64,000 nt of DNA, from assembly GCF_001650195.1 (NCBI RefSeq), contig NZ_LXYR01000004.1, positions 1 to 64,000 on the forward strand, written 5' to 3'. Below the pieces are notes generated by a model, which was given only the letters and a program-made list of their open reading frames with translations, had not been told where the DNA came from and made no database searches. The translations under genes and the position numbers were made by a program. The DNA is from Phormidesmis priestleyi BC1401 (GTDB lineage Bacteria; Cyanobacteriota; Cyanobacteriia; Leptolyngbyales; Leptolyngbyaceae). Positions 1 to 8,100 of this stretch are shown piece by piece. Within the stretch, counting starts at the first letter, position 1, and the number at the start of each line of letters is the position of its first letter.

Positions 1-713
1 TGCGATTGAACGGCTTTGACTCGATTACGAGAGGAATTCGGGCAGTGGCGCATGACCTCCATCGTCTATTTTCCTTTCTTCAATAAACTAGCCCTGCGAT
101 CAGGTGGGACTTTGAACCAGATCAATGGCTTGACCTCTAAAACTCCGTTCCATCTCAAAGTCCCTCAGCATGGGGGATTTAGGGGGCGAGAGTCTCAGCA
201 ATGACTGATCGAAAGACTGTGTGTACACGGTAGACTTCGTGAAGAAGACATTAGAAACCAAGCTTCTGCTCGGACTTCGCCTCATTCAAATCGGAGACAC
301 TTAAGAAGGTCAATCGCTCATTTCTCAAGGAAAATCAGCGTCATCCATTAAAGCCCAAATCAGACTCGCACTATCCCGACTACCTATGAATCTACGACGG
401 AAAATATTGACCGTTTTGAGGCAGATGAAAGCCGATTAAAAAATCAACGATCGCATAAGCAAACTCTTGTATTTAAAAACGAGATCAAGGAAGCGATAAA
501 AAATACGGCTACCAATTTAAGCCGGGACAGTAGCTCCCTCAAAACTTAAGGCTTCGTTCAATCTGTCCCGCTTTATGTTGGTAGCCAAAATACTCATATT
601 TTTATTCCGCTTTCAAGTTTTTTGAAAAAAATCAACGATCTCAGACAAAAAACGCCTTGGTTTAATAAAAAAAGCTTTTATTTGCTAAAAATTTCATCTG
701 ATCGAACTTTAAA
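1..713. other. Left-edge region without a confident gene
   Basis: No reading frame here looks like a recognised protein. A lysine-rich open stretch at about 348-549 on the plus strand, ending SSSLKT-stop, has no start codon and no recognisable family. It may be the decayed tail of a gene. The last 100 bases are AT-rich and hold runs of A and T. The only clear structure is the inverted repeat at 507-586, listed separately. Confidence 0.5.
507..586. repeat. Imperfect inverted repeat, 24-nt arms
   Basis: Arms lie at 507-530 and 563-586. They begin and end GGCTACCAA...GGGACAG and CTGTCCCG...TTGGTAGCC, with a few mismatches in the middle and a 32-nt loop. The left arm overlaps the end of the start-less open stretch, so it could act as a terminator, but a T-run follows only loosely. 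A small dispersed element is equally possible. Confidence 0.6.
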
Positions 714-1028
714 TCAAACCCGATCGCTCTCGTTCTTCATCTGCAACACTCCACTTTCAGCCATCGATCGCGGGTAAACCAACAGAAAAAATCCCATCCA
801 CGCCAAAAGCGGAATCGCCACCAGCACCGTGATCCAAATCGTTTTAAATACAATCCAACTGCCGCTAATCAACGTCACTCCGGTGAGCAAAATTGACCAG
901 GGTTGACACCACCACGGCTTATAGTCCCAAACACTAGAAGATTTGTTGCTGTCAGGTTGCATCAGCCGCACTCGATAAACGTCACTCTGTTCAAGATAGC
1001 AACCAGAGACTATTTCAGGCGACAGCAT
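714..1028 (-). CDS. DUF6737-like small membrane protein
   Basis: This 104-residue protein has a tryptophan-rich entry motif (WDYKPWWCQPWSI, about residues 34-46). Two hydrophobic segments follow, at about 45-60 and 64-84, so it should be an inner or thylakoid membrane protein with a short polar tail. The WDYKPWWCQPW pattern is one I associate with the cyanobacterial family DUF6737; its function is unknown. It is divergent from bciB with only about 20-45 bases between the two starts, so the promoters must be shared or overlap. Start is the ATG at 1028. Family name is from memory and moderately sure; the membrane call is direct. Confidence 0.7.
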   Translation of the reverse strand: MLSPEIVSGCYLEQSDVYRVRLMQPDSNKSSSVWDYKPWWCQPWSILLTGVTLISGSWIVFKTIWITVLVAIPLLAWMGFFLLVYPRSMAESGVLQMKNESDRV

Positions 1029-1074
1029 TGAGCTATTGTGATCAATAGTGACCTTTTATAAAATCCGCCCTCTT

Positions 1075-2268
1075 ATGACACTGGCGCATCCCCACAAAAA
1101 GGCAAAAGCCCTCAAATCGTCTAGCCGCCGCCCCGCCAAAGAACTGTGCAGCGAGTGTGGGCTGTGTGACACTTACTATATTCACTACGTCAAAGATGCG
1201 TGTGCGTTTCTCAATCAGCAGATTGCCGAGCTAGAAGAAACCGTTCACGGGCGCAGTCGTGATTTAGAAAACCAGGACGATTGGTATTTTGGCGTTCATC
1301 AAGACATGATGGCAGCGCGGAAAAAAGAACCGATTCCGGGGGCACAGTGGACGGGAATTGTGAGTTCGATCGCCATCGAAATGCTCAATCGCGGCATGGT
1401 CGAAGGAGTTGTGTGTGTGCAGAATAGCGACGACGATCGCTTTCAGCCTAAACCTGTGATTGCTCGCACACCTGAAGACATTCTTGCGGCACGAGTTAAT
1501 AAACCAACGCTCTCGCCAAATCTATCTGTTTTAGAAGAAATCGAGCAGTCAGGAATGAAGCGGCTGTTAGCGATCGGAGTGGGCTGTCAGATTCAAGCCC
1601 TTCGAGCCGTTGAAAAACAGTTAGGACTTGAGAAACTCTACGTCTTGGGCACTCCTTGCACCGATAATGTGACTCGCGCTGGATTGCAGAAATTTTTAGA
1701 CACCACGAGCCGATCGCCCGATACCGTCGTCTACTACGAGTTTATGCAAGACTTTCGAGTGCATTTTAAGCACGAAGATGGCTCAACTGAGTTAGTGCCC
1801 TTCTTTGGCTTAAAAACCAACGAGCTTAAAGACGTGTTTGCGCCCTCGTGTCTAAGCTGCTTTGATTATGTAAACTCCCTCTCCGATCTCGTCGTGGGAT
1901 ATATGGGAGCGCCGTTTGGCTGGCAGTGGATTGTCGTGAGAAACGATCGAGGTCAAGAAATGCTTGACTTGATGCAAGACCAAATCGAAACACAGCCCGT
2001 CATGTCACAGGGCGATCGTAAAAACGCCGTTCAGCAAAGTATTCCAGCTTACGATAAAGGCGTAACGCTGCCGATGTGGGCGGCAAAACTCATGGGCGTG
2101 GTGATCGAAAAGATTGGTCCGAAAGGATTAGAATATGCGCGCTTCTCGATTGATTCTCATTTCACCCGCAATTATCTATACGTCAAACGCAACTACCCAG
2201 AGAAGCTAGAGCAACACGTTCCAGACTACGCAAAGCGAATTGTCGGGCAATACAAACTACCCGACTGA
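1075..2268 (+). CDS. bciB: 3,8-divinyl (proto)chlorophyllide 8-vinyl reductase, BciB type
   Basis: This FrhB-family iron-sulfur flavoprotein reduces the C8 vinyl group of divinyl chlorophyllide, using reduced ferredoxin, late in chlorophyll a synthesis. The N-terminal KELCSECGLCDTYY motif supplies [4Fe-4S] cysteines. Further cysteines in GVGCQIQ, GTPCTDN and FAPSCLSCFDY are typical of the FrhB N- and C-terminal domains. Length (398 residues) and the SRRPAKELCSECGLCD opening match the cyanobacterial slr1923 group. The ATG at 1075 is chosen because family members begin there; an in-frame GTG at 1048 would add nine residues. FrhB paralogues also act as hydroxymethyl-chlorophyll a reductase, but the cyanobacterial group is known for 8-vinyl reduction. 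Confidence 0.88.
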   Translation: MTLAHPHKKAKALKSSSRRPAKELCSECGLCDTYYIHYVKDACAFLNQQIAELEETVHGRSRDLENQDDWYFGVHQDMMAARKKEPIPGAQWTGIVSSIAIEMLNRGMVEGVVCVQNSDDDRFQPKPVIARTPEDILAARVNKPTLSPNLSVLEEIEQSGMKRLLAIGVGCQIQALRAVEKQLGLEKLYVLGTPCTDNVTRAGLQKFLDTTSRSPDTVVYYEFMQDFRVHFKHEDGSTELVPFFGLKTNELKDVFAPSCLSCFDYVNSLSDLVVGYMGAPFGWQWIVVRNDRGQEMLDLMQDQIETQPVMSQGDRKNAVQQSIPAYDKGVTLPMWAAKLMGVVIEKIGPKGLEYARFSIDSHFTRNYLYVKRNYPEKLEQHVPDYAKRIVGQYKLPD

Positions 2269-2313
2269 TAAAAGTTGAATGATGTCTGAGACGCGATCGT
2301 TCATTGCATTTAT

Positions 2314-2442
2314 CCGCCCTGAACCGAAGTTTGGGCTAATGGTGGAAAGTCCGTTGAAACGGACTCAAGAACTGGCTAAGACTGGCTCTTAGTCCGTTTC
2401 AACGGACTTTTCTCTGCTAGCCCGAACTTCAGTTCAGGGCGG
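2314..2442. repeat. Long nested dyad repeat between convergent genes
   Basis: The outer arms (2314-2365 and 2391-2442) pair over about 50 bases, with one 7-base mismatched patch and two single mismatches. The innermost 20 bases (AAAGTCCGTTGAAACGGACT) are a perfect match. Each inner arm is itself a palindrome, AGTCCGTT-NN-AACGGACT, at 2348-2365 and 2391-2408. The element sits exactly between the stop of bciB and the stop of the LysR gene. It may serve as a two-way terminator or be a dispersed MITE-like repeat. Confidence 0.8.
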
Positions 2443-2477
2443 GGCAGCATCGAAGCGAAGAAGACATTAAGCACTTC

Positions 2478-3404
2478 TCAGAGTAGCTTTTGAAACGCGG
2501 TTTCTTCAGAGACTTGCTTCGCTTCAGTTAACAAGTAGTCAAAGAAAGCCTGCGCGATCGCCGATAGCTGTTTTCCGGATGAATGGACGACATACCAATG
2601 ATGCTCGATCGGAAAGCCTTCTACATCTAAAATCGCCAATTGATTATTCAGTCCTTCCAGCGCCAGGGTGTGTTTAGAAAGCACCGAAATTCCTAAACCC
2701 CCTACGATCGCTTGCTTAATCGCTTCATTGCTGCCCAAATCGAGTTTGACTTTCATCGACATCCCCTCAGAGTCAAACAGCTTTTGCACCGTCTTGCGAG
2801 TTCCAGAACCCGGTTCTCGCATGATGAAAGGCTCCTCAGAAATCCGCTTCAGAGGAATATTCTTCTCATTGACAAGCGGGTGAGTGCGCGGTGCCAACAC
2901 CACCAATGGGTTTTCCATAAAGGGATGCGCCACTGCATCTGAGTCTTCGGGCAACTGGCTGAGAATATATAAATCGTCTCGGTTTTCGTTCAGACTATCC
3001 AACACATATTGATGATTGGTAACGGTTAGAGAGATATCAATGCCGGGATAGCGTTGACAAAACGGACCGAGAATTCGCGGAATCACATATTTTGCAGTCG
3101 TCACCACAGCAATTCGCAGACAGCCTTGCTTTAAACCTTTGAGGTCAGCGATCGCGATCTCAAACTGAGAGAGCCGAGCGAATAAGTCTCGACAGGTCGC
3201 AAACAATTCTTTACCCGCAGGAGTCAGGTAAAGCCGTTTGCCAACTTGCTCAAATAATGGCAGACCAACCGTTTTTGATAACTGTTTGACCTGCATCGAA
3301 ACTGTTGGCTGAGTGAGAAACAGTTCTTCGGCGGCACGGGTAAAACTGCTGTGACGAGCAACCGCTTCAAAGACTTTAAGTTGATGGAGGGTGGCGTTCT
3401 GCAA
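2478..3404 (-). CDS. LysR-family regulator, CmpR/NdhR (CcmR)-like
   Basis: This 308-residue LysR regulator has an N-terminal winged helix-turn-helix (about residues 5-64, with SSFTRAAEELFLTQPTVSMQVKQL) and a C-terminal periplasmic-binding-like effector domain. The LPLFEQVGKRLYLTPAG and PFIMREPGSGTR stretches resemble cyanobacterial CmpR/NdhR proteins, which control inorganic carbon uptake and sense photorespiratory or redox metabolites. None of their usual targets (cmpABCD, ndhF3, sbtA) lies in the window, so the regulon cannot be read from context. LysR regulators often bind their own upstream region; palindromes at 3459-3511 are candidates. Family call is firm, the subgroup is inference. 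Confidence 0.88.
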   Translation of the reverse strand: MQNATLHQLKVFEAVARHSSFTRAAEELFLTQPTVSMQVKQLSKTVGLPLFEQVGKRLYLTPAGKELFATCRDLFARLSQFEIAIADLKGLKQGCLRIAVVTTAKYVIPRILGPFCQRYPGIDISLTVTNHQYVLDSLNENRDDLYILSQLPEDSDAVAHPFMENPLVVLAPRTHPLVNEKNIPLKRISEEPFIMREPGSGTRKTVQKLFDSEGMSMKVKLDLGSNEAIKQAIVGGLGISVLSKHTLALEGLNNQLAILDVEGFPIEHHWYVVHSSGKQLSAIAQAFFDYLLTEAKQVSEETAFQKLL

Positions 3405-3458
3405 AGCAAAGGTCTCCTGGAGATGGATAGCTAGTTCATAGTAAAAAGTCTATTGAAA

Positions 3459-3511
3459 TTATTGATAACAATGCTTTTTTACTATGGATTTTGTAGATAT
3501 GATAATCCATA
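3459..3511. promoter_or_regulatory. Candidate LysR operator palindromes
   Basis: Two inverted repeats lie just upstream of the LysR start. TTAT-TG-ATAA is at 3459-3468. TATGGATT (3483-3490) faces AATCCATA (3504-3511) over 13 bases. Spacing and AT-richness suit a T-N11-A type LysR operator. Assignment to this regulator is inference. Confidence 0.4.
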
Positions 3512-3680
3512 AGAGCTTACGCTCCCTTCCAATTAGCGTTGCATGGTTTAGTTTTTTGTTGGAGCCATTGCCAAGTTGTTGCAGGTTTCGATATTGCAGC
3601 GATCGTAGACTGGCACCTTCACTTTCTCTGTGCAACGCTTTTCTCACAGTCTTTTGTAGAATCTCAATCTTATATTTACT

Positions 3681-4082
3681 ATGGCTGATATTGTTGACAT
3701 TGCCGTTGGTGCAGGGTCTTTTACCACATTGGTGACAGCGGTTAAAGCCGCTAATTTGGTTGACGCGCTCAAGAGTCCGGGTCCGTTTACGGTGTTTGCG
3801 CCGACAGATGATGCGTTTGCTAAACTGCCGCCCGGAACCATTCAGACTCTCGTGCAAAACATTCCTCAACTTGCCCGAATCTTAACTTTTCACGTCGTAT
3901 CTGGCAAATATACAAAAGCCGACTTAGAAAAGCTCGATTTTGTCACGTCGCTCGAAGGATCGCCGATCACATTAAACTTCACTGACGGCTTCGAGGTGAA
4001 GAATGCGACGGTGATTGCTCCTGATATCGAAGCCGATAATGGGATTATTCACGTCATTGATAACGTGATTTTGATGGGTTAG
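3681..4082 (+). CDS. Fasciclin (FAS1) domain protein
   Basis: The 133 residues form a single FAS1 domain. The H1 motif ([13 protein letters not shown], about residues 34-46) and the H2-side motif ([11 protein letters not shown] near the C-terminus) are both present. No signal peptide is visible: the protein starts directly with [14 protein letters not shown]. This is the common cyanobacterial single-domain form. FAS1 proteins generally mediate adhesion or surface interactions; the role here is unknown. The gap to the LysR gene is about 275 bases, so it is likely transcribed alone. It is convergent with aroA, whose stop is 36 bases away. Confidence 0.92.
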   Translation: MADIVDIAVGAGSFTTLVTAVKAANLVDALKSPGPFTVFAPTDDAFAKLPPGTIQTLVQNIPQLARILTFHVVSGKYTKADLEKLDFVTSLEGSPITLNFTDGFEVKNATVIAPDIEADNGIIHVIDNVILMG

Positions 4083-4118
4083 CGATCGCGACTAAAACTC
4101 TTGCATCAACCAAATTCT

Positions 4119-5462
4119 CTAATGGGTCACTTGCTGCAACGTTGCGGTGAAATCAGGATAGGAAATCGCAGCGGCTTCGGCGCGATGAATCGTCGTGGTG
4201 CCTGTGGCGTTGAGAGCCGCGATCGCTAAACTCATCGCAATTCGATGGTCGGTATGACTATCGACTTCAGCCCCTTTGAGAACTTTACCGCCGACAATCT
4301 CCATGCCGTCGGGTAGCTCGGTGATGCTGGCTCCCATAAGATTCAGTTGAGTCGCGGTGATGGTGATGCGATCGCTCTCTTTAACCCGCAACTCTTCAGC
4401 GTCTCGAATCACAGTCGTTCCTTCTGCAAACGTAGCGGCGACTGCCAAAATCGGAATTTCGTCGATTAAACGAGGAATTAAATCTCCAGCGATCGTGCAG
4501 GCTTTGAGTTTGCTGTGACGCACTCGCAGATCGGCAACAGGCTCTCCGGCAACGTGACGCTGATTTTCTAACGTGATGTCTGCGCCCATCTGTTCTAAAG
4601 CTTCTAACACTCCGGTGCGAGTCGGGTTCACGCCAACGTTCTCGATCGTCAAATCAGAACCGGGAACGATCGCCCCTGCCACGAGCCAAAACGCCGCCGA
4701 GCTAATATCTCCCGGAACGATCACAGTTTGTCCTTTAAGTCGAGATTGTCCGGTAATGGTGACGCTGTTGGTTTCGGGATCAACGCTCAGTTCTGCCCCA
4801 AATGCTTTAAGCATCCGTTCGCTGTGGTCGCGTGAAAGAGCGGGTTCGGTGACGATCGTCTGTCCTTCAATCATCAGTCCGGCTAGCAGAATGCACGATT
4901 TGACTTGAGCAGAGGCGATCGGAGACTGATAGTGAATCGGCTTTAAATTCTGTCCTTGAATCGCCAACGGTGCCAGCGAATTGTTGTTGCGCCCCCAAAT
5001 CTGTGCGCCCATCTGCTGCAATGGTTTAACCACACGAGACATCGGGCGAGATCGAATCGAGCGATCGCCCGTCACCGTAAAAAACTTCCCTGGATGCGAC
5101 GCTAAGATCCCCAGCATCAGCCGAGTCGTGGTTCCAGAGTTCCCCGTATTGAGAACATCTTCAGGTTCTTGCAGATTGCCCAACCCGATGCCCTGCACCC
5201 GCACTTCTTCGGCATTGAGTTCTGAAATCGTCGCCCCCATTGCCCGAAAACACGCTGCCGTGCTGCGAGGATCTTCGCCTAGCAGCAATCCATGAATCAC
5301 CGTTTCGCCCTCGGCAAGAGCGCCCAACATCAGCGATCGATGAGAAATCGATTTGTCACCCGGCACCCGAATTCGCCCGTGCAGTGCTTGTTGTGTGCTT
5401 TTAATGATTAACTCATGCTGTTGATCCGTAATCTTTAAAGCGATCGAGGGTGGAGTTGGCAT
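4119..5462 (-). CDS. aroA: 3-phosphoshikimate 1-carboxyvinyltransferase (EPSP synthase)
   Basis: This enzyme joins shikimate 3-phosphate and phosphoenolpyruvate to give EPSP, the penultimate step to chorismate. Length (447 residues) is normal. The four motifs used to define class II enzymes are all present: GDKS (35-38), SAQVK (184-188), RDHSE (211-215) and NPTR (279-282). The phosphoenolpyruvate loop reads [12 protein letters not shown] (about 105-116). The glycine of the NSGT loop, equivalent to Gly96 of the E. coli enzyme, is kept. [11 protein letters not shown] stretch supplies acidic active-site residues. It is divergent from the gene at 5512, with 49 bases between starts. aroK is elsewhere in the window at 44.7 kb. 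Confidence 0.97.
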   Translation of the reverse strand: MPTPPSIALKITDQQHELIIKSTQQALHGRIRVPGDKSISHRSLMLGALAEGETVIHGLLLGEDPRSTAACFRAMGATISELNAEEVRVQGIGLGNLQEPEDVLNTGNSGTTTRLMLGILASHPGKFFTVTGDRSIRSRPMSRVVKPLQQMGAQIWGRNNNSLAPLAIQGQNLKPIHYQSPIASAQVKSCILLAGLMIEGQTIVTEPALSRDHSERMLKAFGAELSVDPETNSVTITGQSRLKGQTVIVPGDISSAAFWLVAGAIVPGSDLTIENVGVNPTRTGVLEALEQMGADITLENQRHVAGEPVADLRVRHSKLKACTIAGDLIPRLIDEIPILAVAATFAEGTTVIRDAEELRVKESDRITITATQLNLMGASITELPDGMEIVGGKVLKGAEVDSHTDHRIAMSLAIAALNATGTTTIHRAEAAAISYPDFTATLQQVTH

Positions 5463-5511
5463 GGGGTTCGGCTAGACTGACATCGCACTGCGTAGGCTAT
5501 CCTACCATCCC

Positions 5512-6003
5512 ATGCTGACTCACCATCGCAGACTCGCTTCTCGCTCGATCGTGTCTACAGATTTGTCTGTCTGGTCTGATGTGCAGGCGATCGCCACGAT
5601 TTATCAACGAGATCAAGAACGGTTTCATCTGCTGTTGACGGAGCCTAAAGTTGCGATTAGCCGAGAGCAGAGCGATCCAGAACCTAACTCAACTGATCTG
5701 CTTCCCACCCCTCGATTGCTGTGGTTAGAAATTTCTCCCTATCGCATCACGATGACCATGCAGGGTGATGGCAAGCTCAGCTATCGTCACCACTGGGAGC
5801 GCGGCGTTTATGGCATCAGTCGCTATTGGCTTCAGGGTAGTCAAATTAGACAGGGCAGCCAGATCAAACTTCACAACTACACCCGCAGCCTGCATCTTGA
5901 TGGCTACCCCATCCCTGAGCAGTTGAGATTAGAATACGAACTCTGGGCGGATCAGACTCAGCTAGGGTGCTACGTGCTGAACTTGGAAATCCAGAACGAT
6001 TGA
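5512..6003 (+). CDS. Hypothetical protein, unrecognised
   Basis: I do not recognise this 163-residue protein. It is soluble, with no signal peptide or membrane segment. It is rich in aromatic and charged residues, with a beta-type pattern in the second half (RITMTMQGDGKLSYRHHWERGVYGISRYW...). Codon use and the divergent pairing with aroA suggest a real gene. A hairpin-poor gap of 80 bases separates it from the convergent porin gene. Function unknown. Confidence 0.7.
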   Translation: MLTHHRRLASRSIVSTDLSVWSDVQAIATIYQRDQERFHLLLTEPKVAISREQSDPEPNSTDLLPTPRLLWLEISPYRITMTMQGDGKLSYRHHWERGVYGISRYWLQGSQIRQGSQIKLHNYTRSLHLDGYPIPEQLRLEYELWADQTQLGCYVLNLEIQND

Positions 6004-6082
6004 CCGTTTGCAAAAGCTAGGAAAGGGACACTCAGAAATGTCCCCCTATCGTTGAAGTAAGCCAGTTGTAGTAACTCGATTC

Positions 6083-7801
6083 TCAGAAGGTGAAAGTTGT
6101 CCGGACAACTCCAATCACAATATCGTTGTTGTTGCGGTTGTGATCGGGGTTGGTGAGCCAGACCAGTCCAGGGGTCACCGCAATGTTGTCGGTCAACTGA
6201 AACTGGTAAAAGCCCTCGACATGCAGAGAGGTATCACGATCGCGTCCAATCGCCGCGCTCAAATTTGAGCTAACGCCCGTCACTTTAGGTTCCATCCCCA
6301 CAATTATTCCAGCAATATTCCCCTTCTTAAACAGGTCAGGAAAAGCAACGCCCACTGTCCAGTTCCAGATATCTAGGGTTCCTCTCGGTAAAGCACCCCC
6401 CAGGGAAGAGAGCGTGCGCGTTTGAGTGTATCCTACAGAACCGTTGATCACAATCTTTGGATTGAGTTGAAAAGAGGCTCCCACGCCAAAGGCATTGCTG
6501 GAAGTAGGAACGTTCAACCCAGCAAAGGGCGCTAAGGCGGCTGGCAAATTGGGATTATTGAGCAGCGCCGATCGCAGATTTGCGCGATTGCTGCCTACAC
6601 CACCGCCAAACGCAAAGTCATTATTGTAGGCATGAATGTAAGTCAAGCCAAACTTCAACGCATCAGTGGGTTTGACGGTTAGCTGGGCCGAGGCTCCATA
6701 GCCGCCGTTAAAAAGCCCATTTTTGTCGGCTGGACTGGACGCATTGTTAGCGAAGTAGCCCAAGCTCAGTTCTAGCTGTTTGCCAAAGCTCTGCCGAATC
6801 CCTGCGCCCGTGCCATTGTTGACCAGCAGATAGATAGGGTTGCGGGTTCCCATTTGGGTCAGCGCCCCAGAGCGACCATCTCCGTCAAAATAGGGGTTGA
6901 GGGTGTCGGTGTAGTCGTCGATCGCCCCATTGTTGGCATCAATTGCAACCATCGTGTTTTCACCCAACGGAAATGCGTAGAGAAGTTGGTCGATGGCGAC
7001 CTGATTATTGTTGGTATTAGCAAAGGTGCCGCCTGCAAAGCGGAAGTCTCCCTCTGGAGTCCCGGTCGTAGCGGAAAACGCATTCAGGTTGGTAGCTTGA
7101 AGTCGAGTCCTGAGCAAGTCTTTGCCCGTAAAGCTGGACTCAAAGTTCAGACGAACTCGATTCGCTGCAATCGTATTTCTAGGGAGATCTTGACCCGTCG
7201 CCCCCTGTCCAGTAGCAATTCCAGTCAGGGCAAAGACTGCTTCTGCATTGAGTTTAGTAGTTGTTGAGAACTGTTGTTTTTCTAAGGTGGTTGTTCTGGC
7301 TTCTAGCGCATCGACACGACCGCGCAGGGTAGCCAATTCGGCGGCAAATTCTTCTTGCAGTTTTTGCAGGATTGCCAGATCTTCTTTCTTGACTAGATCT
7401 GCGGTAGATGCGGCGATCAGCTCGTTGACGCGATCGAGACACGCATTCAACCCGGCTGCAAACTCATAGCGGGTCATAGCACGGTTGCCACGATAGGTTT
7501 TATCGGGATATCCCGCGATGCAGCCATAGCGTTCAACGAGAGATTGCAGTGCTTGAAATGCCCAGTCAGTGGGGCGCACATCTGACAGTTGAGACACAGA
7601 GGTGACTTGAGATAACCCCGTCTCACTGGGATTGGCGATCTCAGCCCCTGCAAGCATTGTCTCGGTTTGGGCAAGCTGAATCGGCGCAGTCTGAGCCTGG
7701 ATGACGGGAACATCAGCCGCTTTTGCCATTGACGAAATCGTCAGGCTGGCTACCACGATCGCAGGATTTAGCCAGAAAGCTTTGAAAAAGAGATTCGTCA
7801 T
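6083..7801 (-). CDS. Iron-uptake-type porin (SLH + coiled coil + OprB barrel)
   Basis: This 572-residue outer-membrane porin follows the cyanobacterial Som/iron-porin plan. A signal peptide (about 1-28, ending SSMAKA) is followed by one SLH motif (about 75-130: VRPTDWAFQALQSLVERYGCIAGYP..., TRYEFAAGLNACLDRV) that anchors it to peptidoglycan. A short coiled coil (about 145-180) and an OprB-like beta barrel follow, ending in phenylalanine (VVRTTFTF). Such proteins are the main outer-membrane pores of cyanobacteria and often respond to iron. A Fur-like palindrome lies 87 bases upstream of the start. Substrate specificity cannot be read from sequence. Confidence 0.92.
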   Translation of the reverse strand: MTNLFFKAFWLNPAIVVASLTISSMAKAADVPVIQAQTAPIQLAQTETMLAGAEIANPSETGLSQVTSVSQLSDVRPTDWAFQALQSLVERYGCIAGYPDKTYRGNRAMTRYEFAAGLNACLDRVNELIAASTADLVKKEDLAILQKLQEEFAAELATLRGRVDALEARTTTLEKQQFSTTTKLNAEAVFALTGIATGQGATGQDLPRNTIAANRVRLNFESSFTGKDLLRTRLQATNLNAFSATTGTPEGDFRFAGGTFANTNNNQVAIDQLLYAFPLGENTMVAIDANNGAIDDYTDTLNPYFDGDGRSGALTQMGTRNPIYLLVNNGTGAGIRQSFGKQLELSLGYFANNASSPADKNGLFNGGYGASAQLTVKPTDALKFGLTYIHAYNNDFAFGGGVGSNRANLRSALLNNPNLPAALAPFAGLNVPTSSNAFGVGASFQLNPKIVINGSVGYTQTRTLSSLGGALPRGTLDIWNWTVGVAFPDLFKKGNIAGIIVGMEPKVTGVSSNLSAAIGRDRDTSLHVEGFYQFQLTDNIAVTPGLVWLTNPDHNRNNNDIVIGVVRTTFTF

Positions 7802-7887
7802 AATCGTCTAGCCTCGCACCAGGATGAATGAATGGATCACGGCAACTCCTGCATCGACTCGATCAGAAGTCAAACAAAACTGCGAGT

Positions 7888-7900
7888 GATAATAATTATC
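7888..7900. promoter_or_regulatory. Fur-box-like palindrome upstream of porin
   Basis: GATAAT-A-ATTATC is a perfect 6-1-6 inverted repeat, the core unit of bacterial Fur boxes. A further GTTCTTATC next to it gives a partial third unit. It lies 87 bases before the porin start, in a region AT-richer than its surroundings. Iron control by Fur is inferred from the match and the gene type. Confidence 0.6.
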
Positions 7901-8100
7901 GTTCTTATCTGTTCGATGAGACAATAACCCTTAATCGTCTTATTACGGTTTGGTGAACCTTGTCAAGCTCTTTCTGCAACTAATTCTCAAGAAGGTGCAG
8001 AAAACAGACCGCAAAAATGGTTATTATCCCCCCCTCCGGCATTTAGAACGGGTGATTGTTTCACGTTATTGCTGCTAAAAAAACTGTTTTATTGACAATC

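Noticed and set aside
3459-3869. 136-codon minus-strand frame over the fasciclin start
   Set aside because: It lies antisense to a clear FAS1 gene, is basic and low-complexity, and has no family features.
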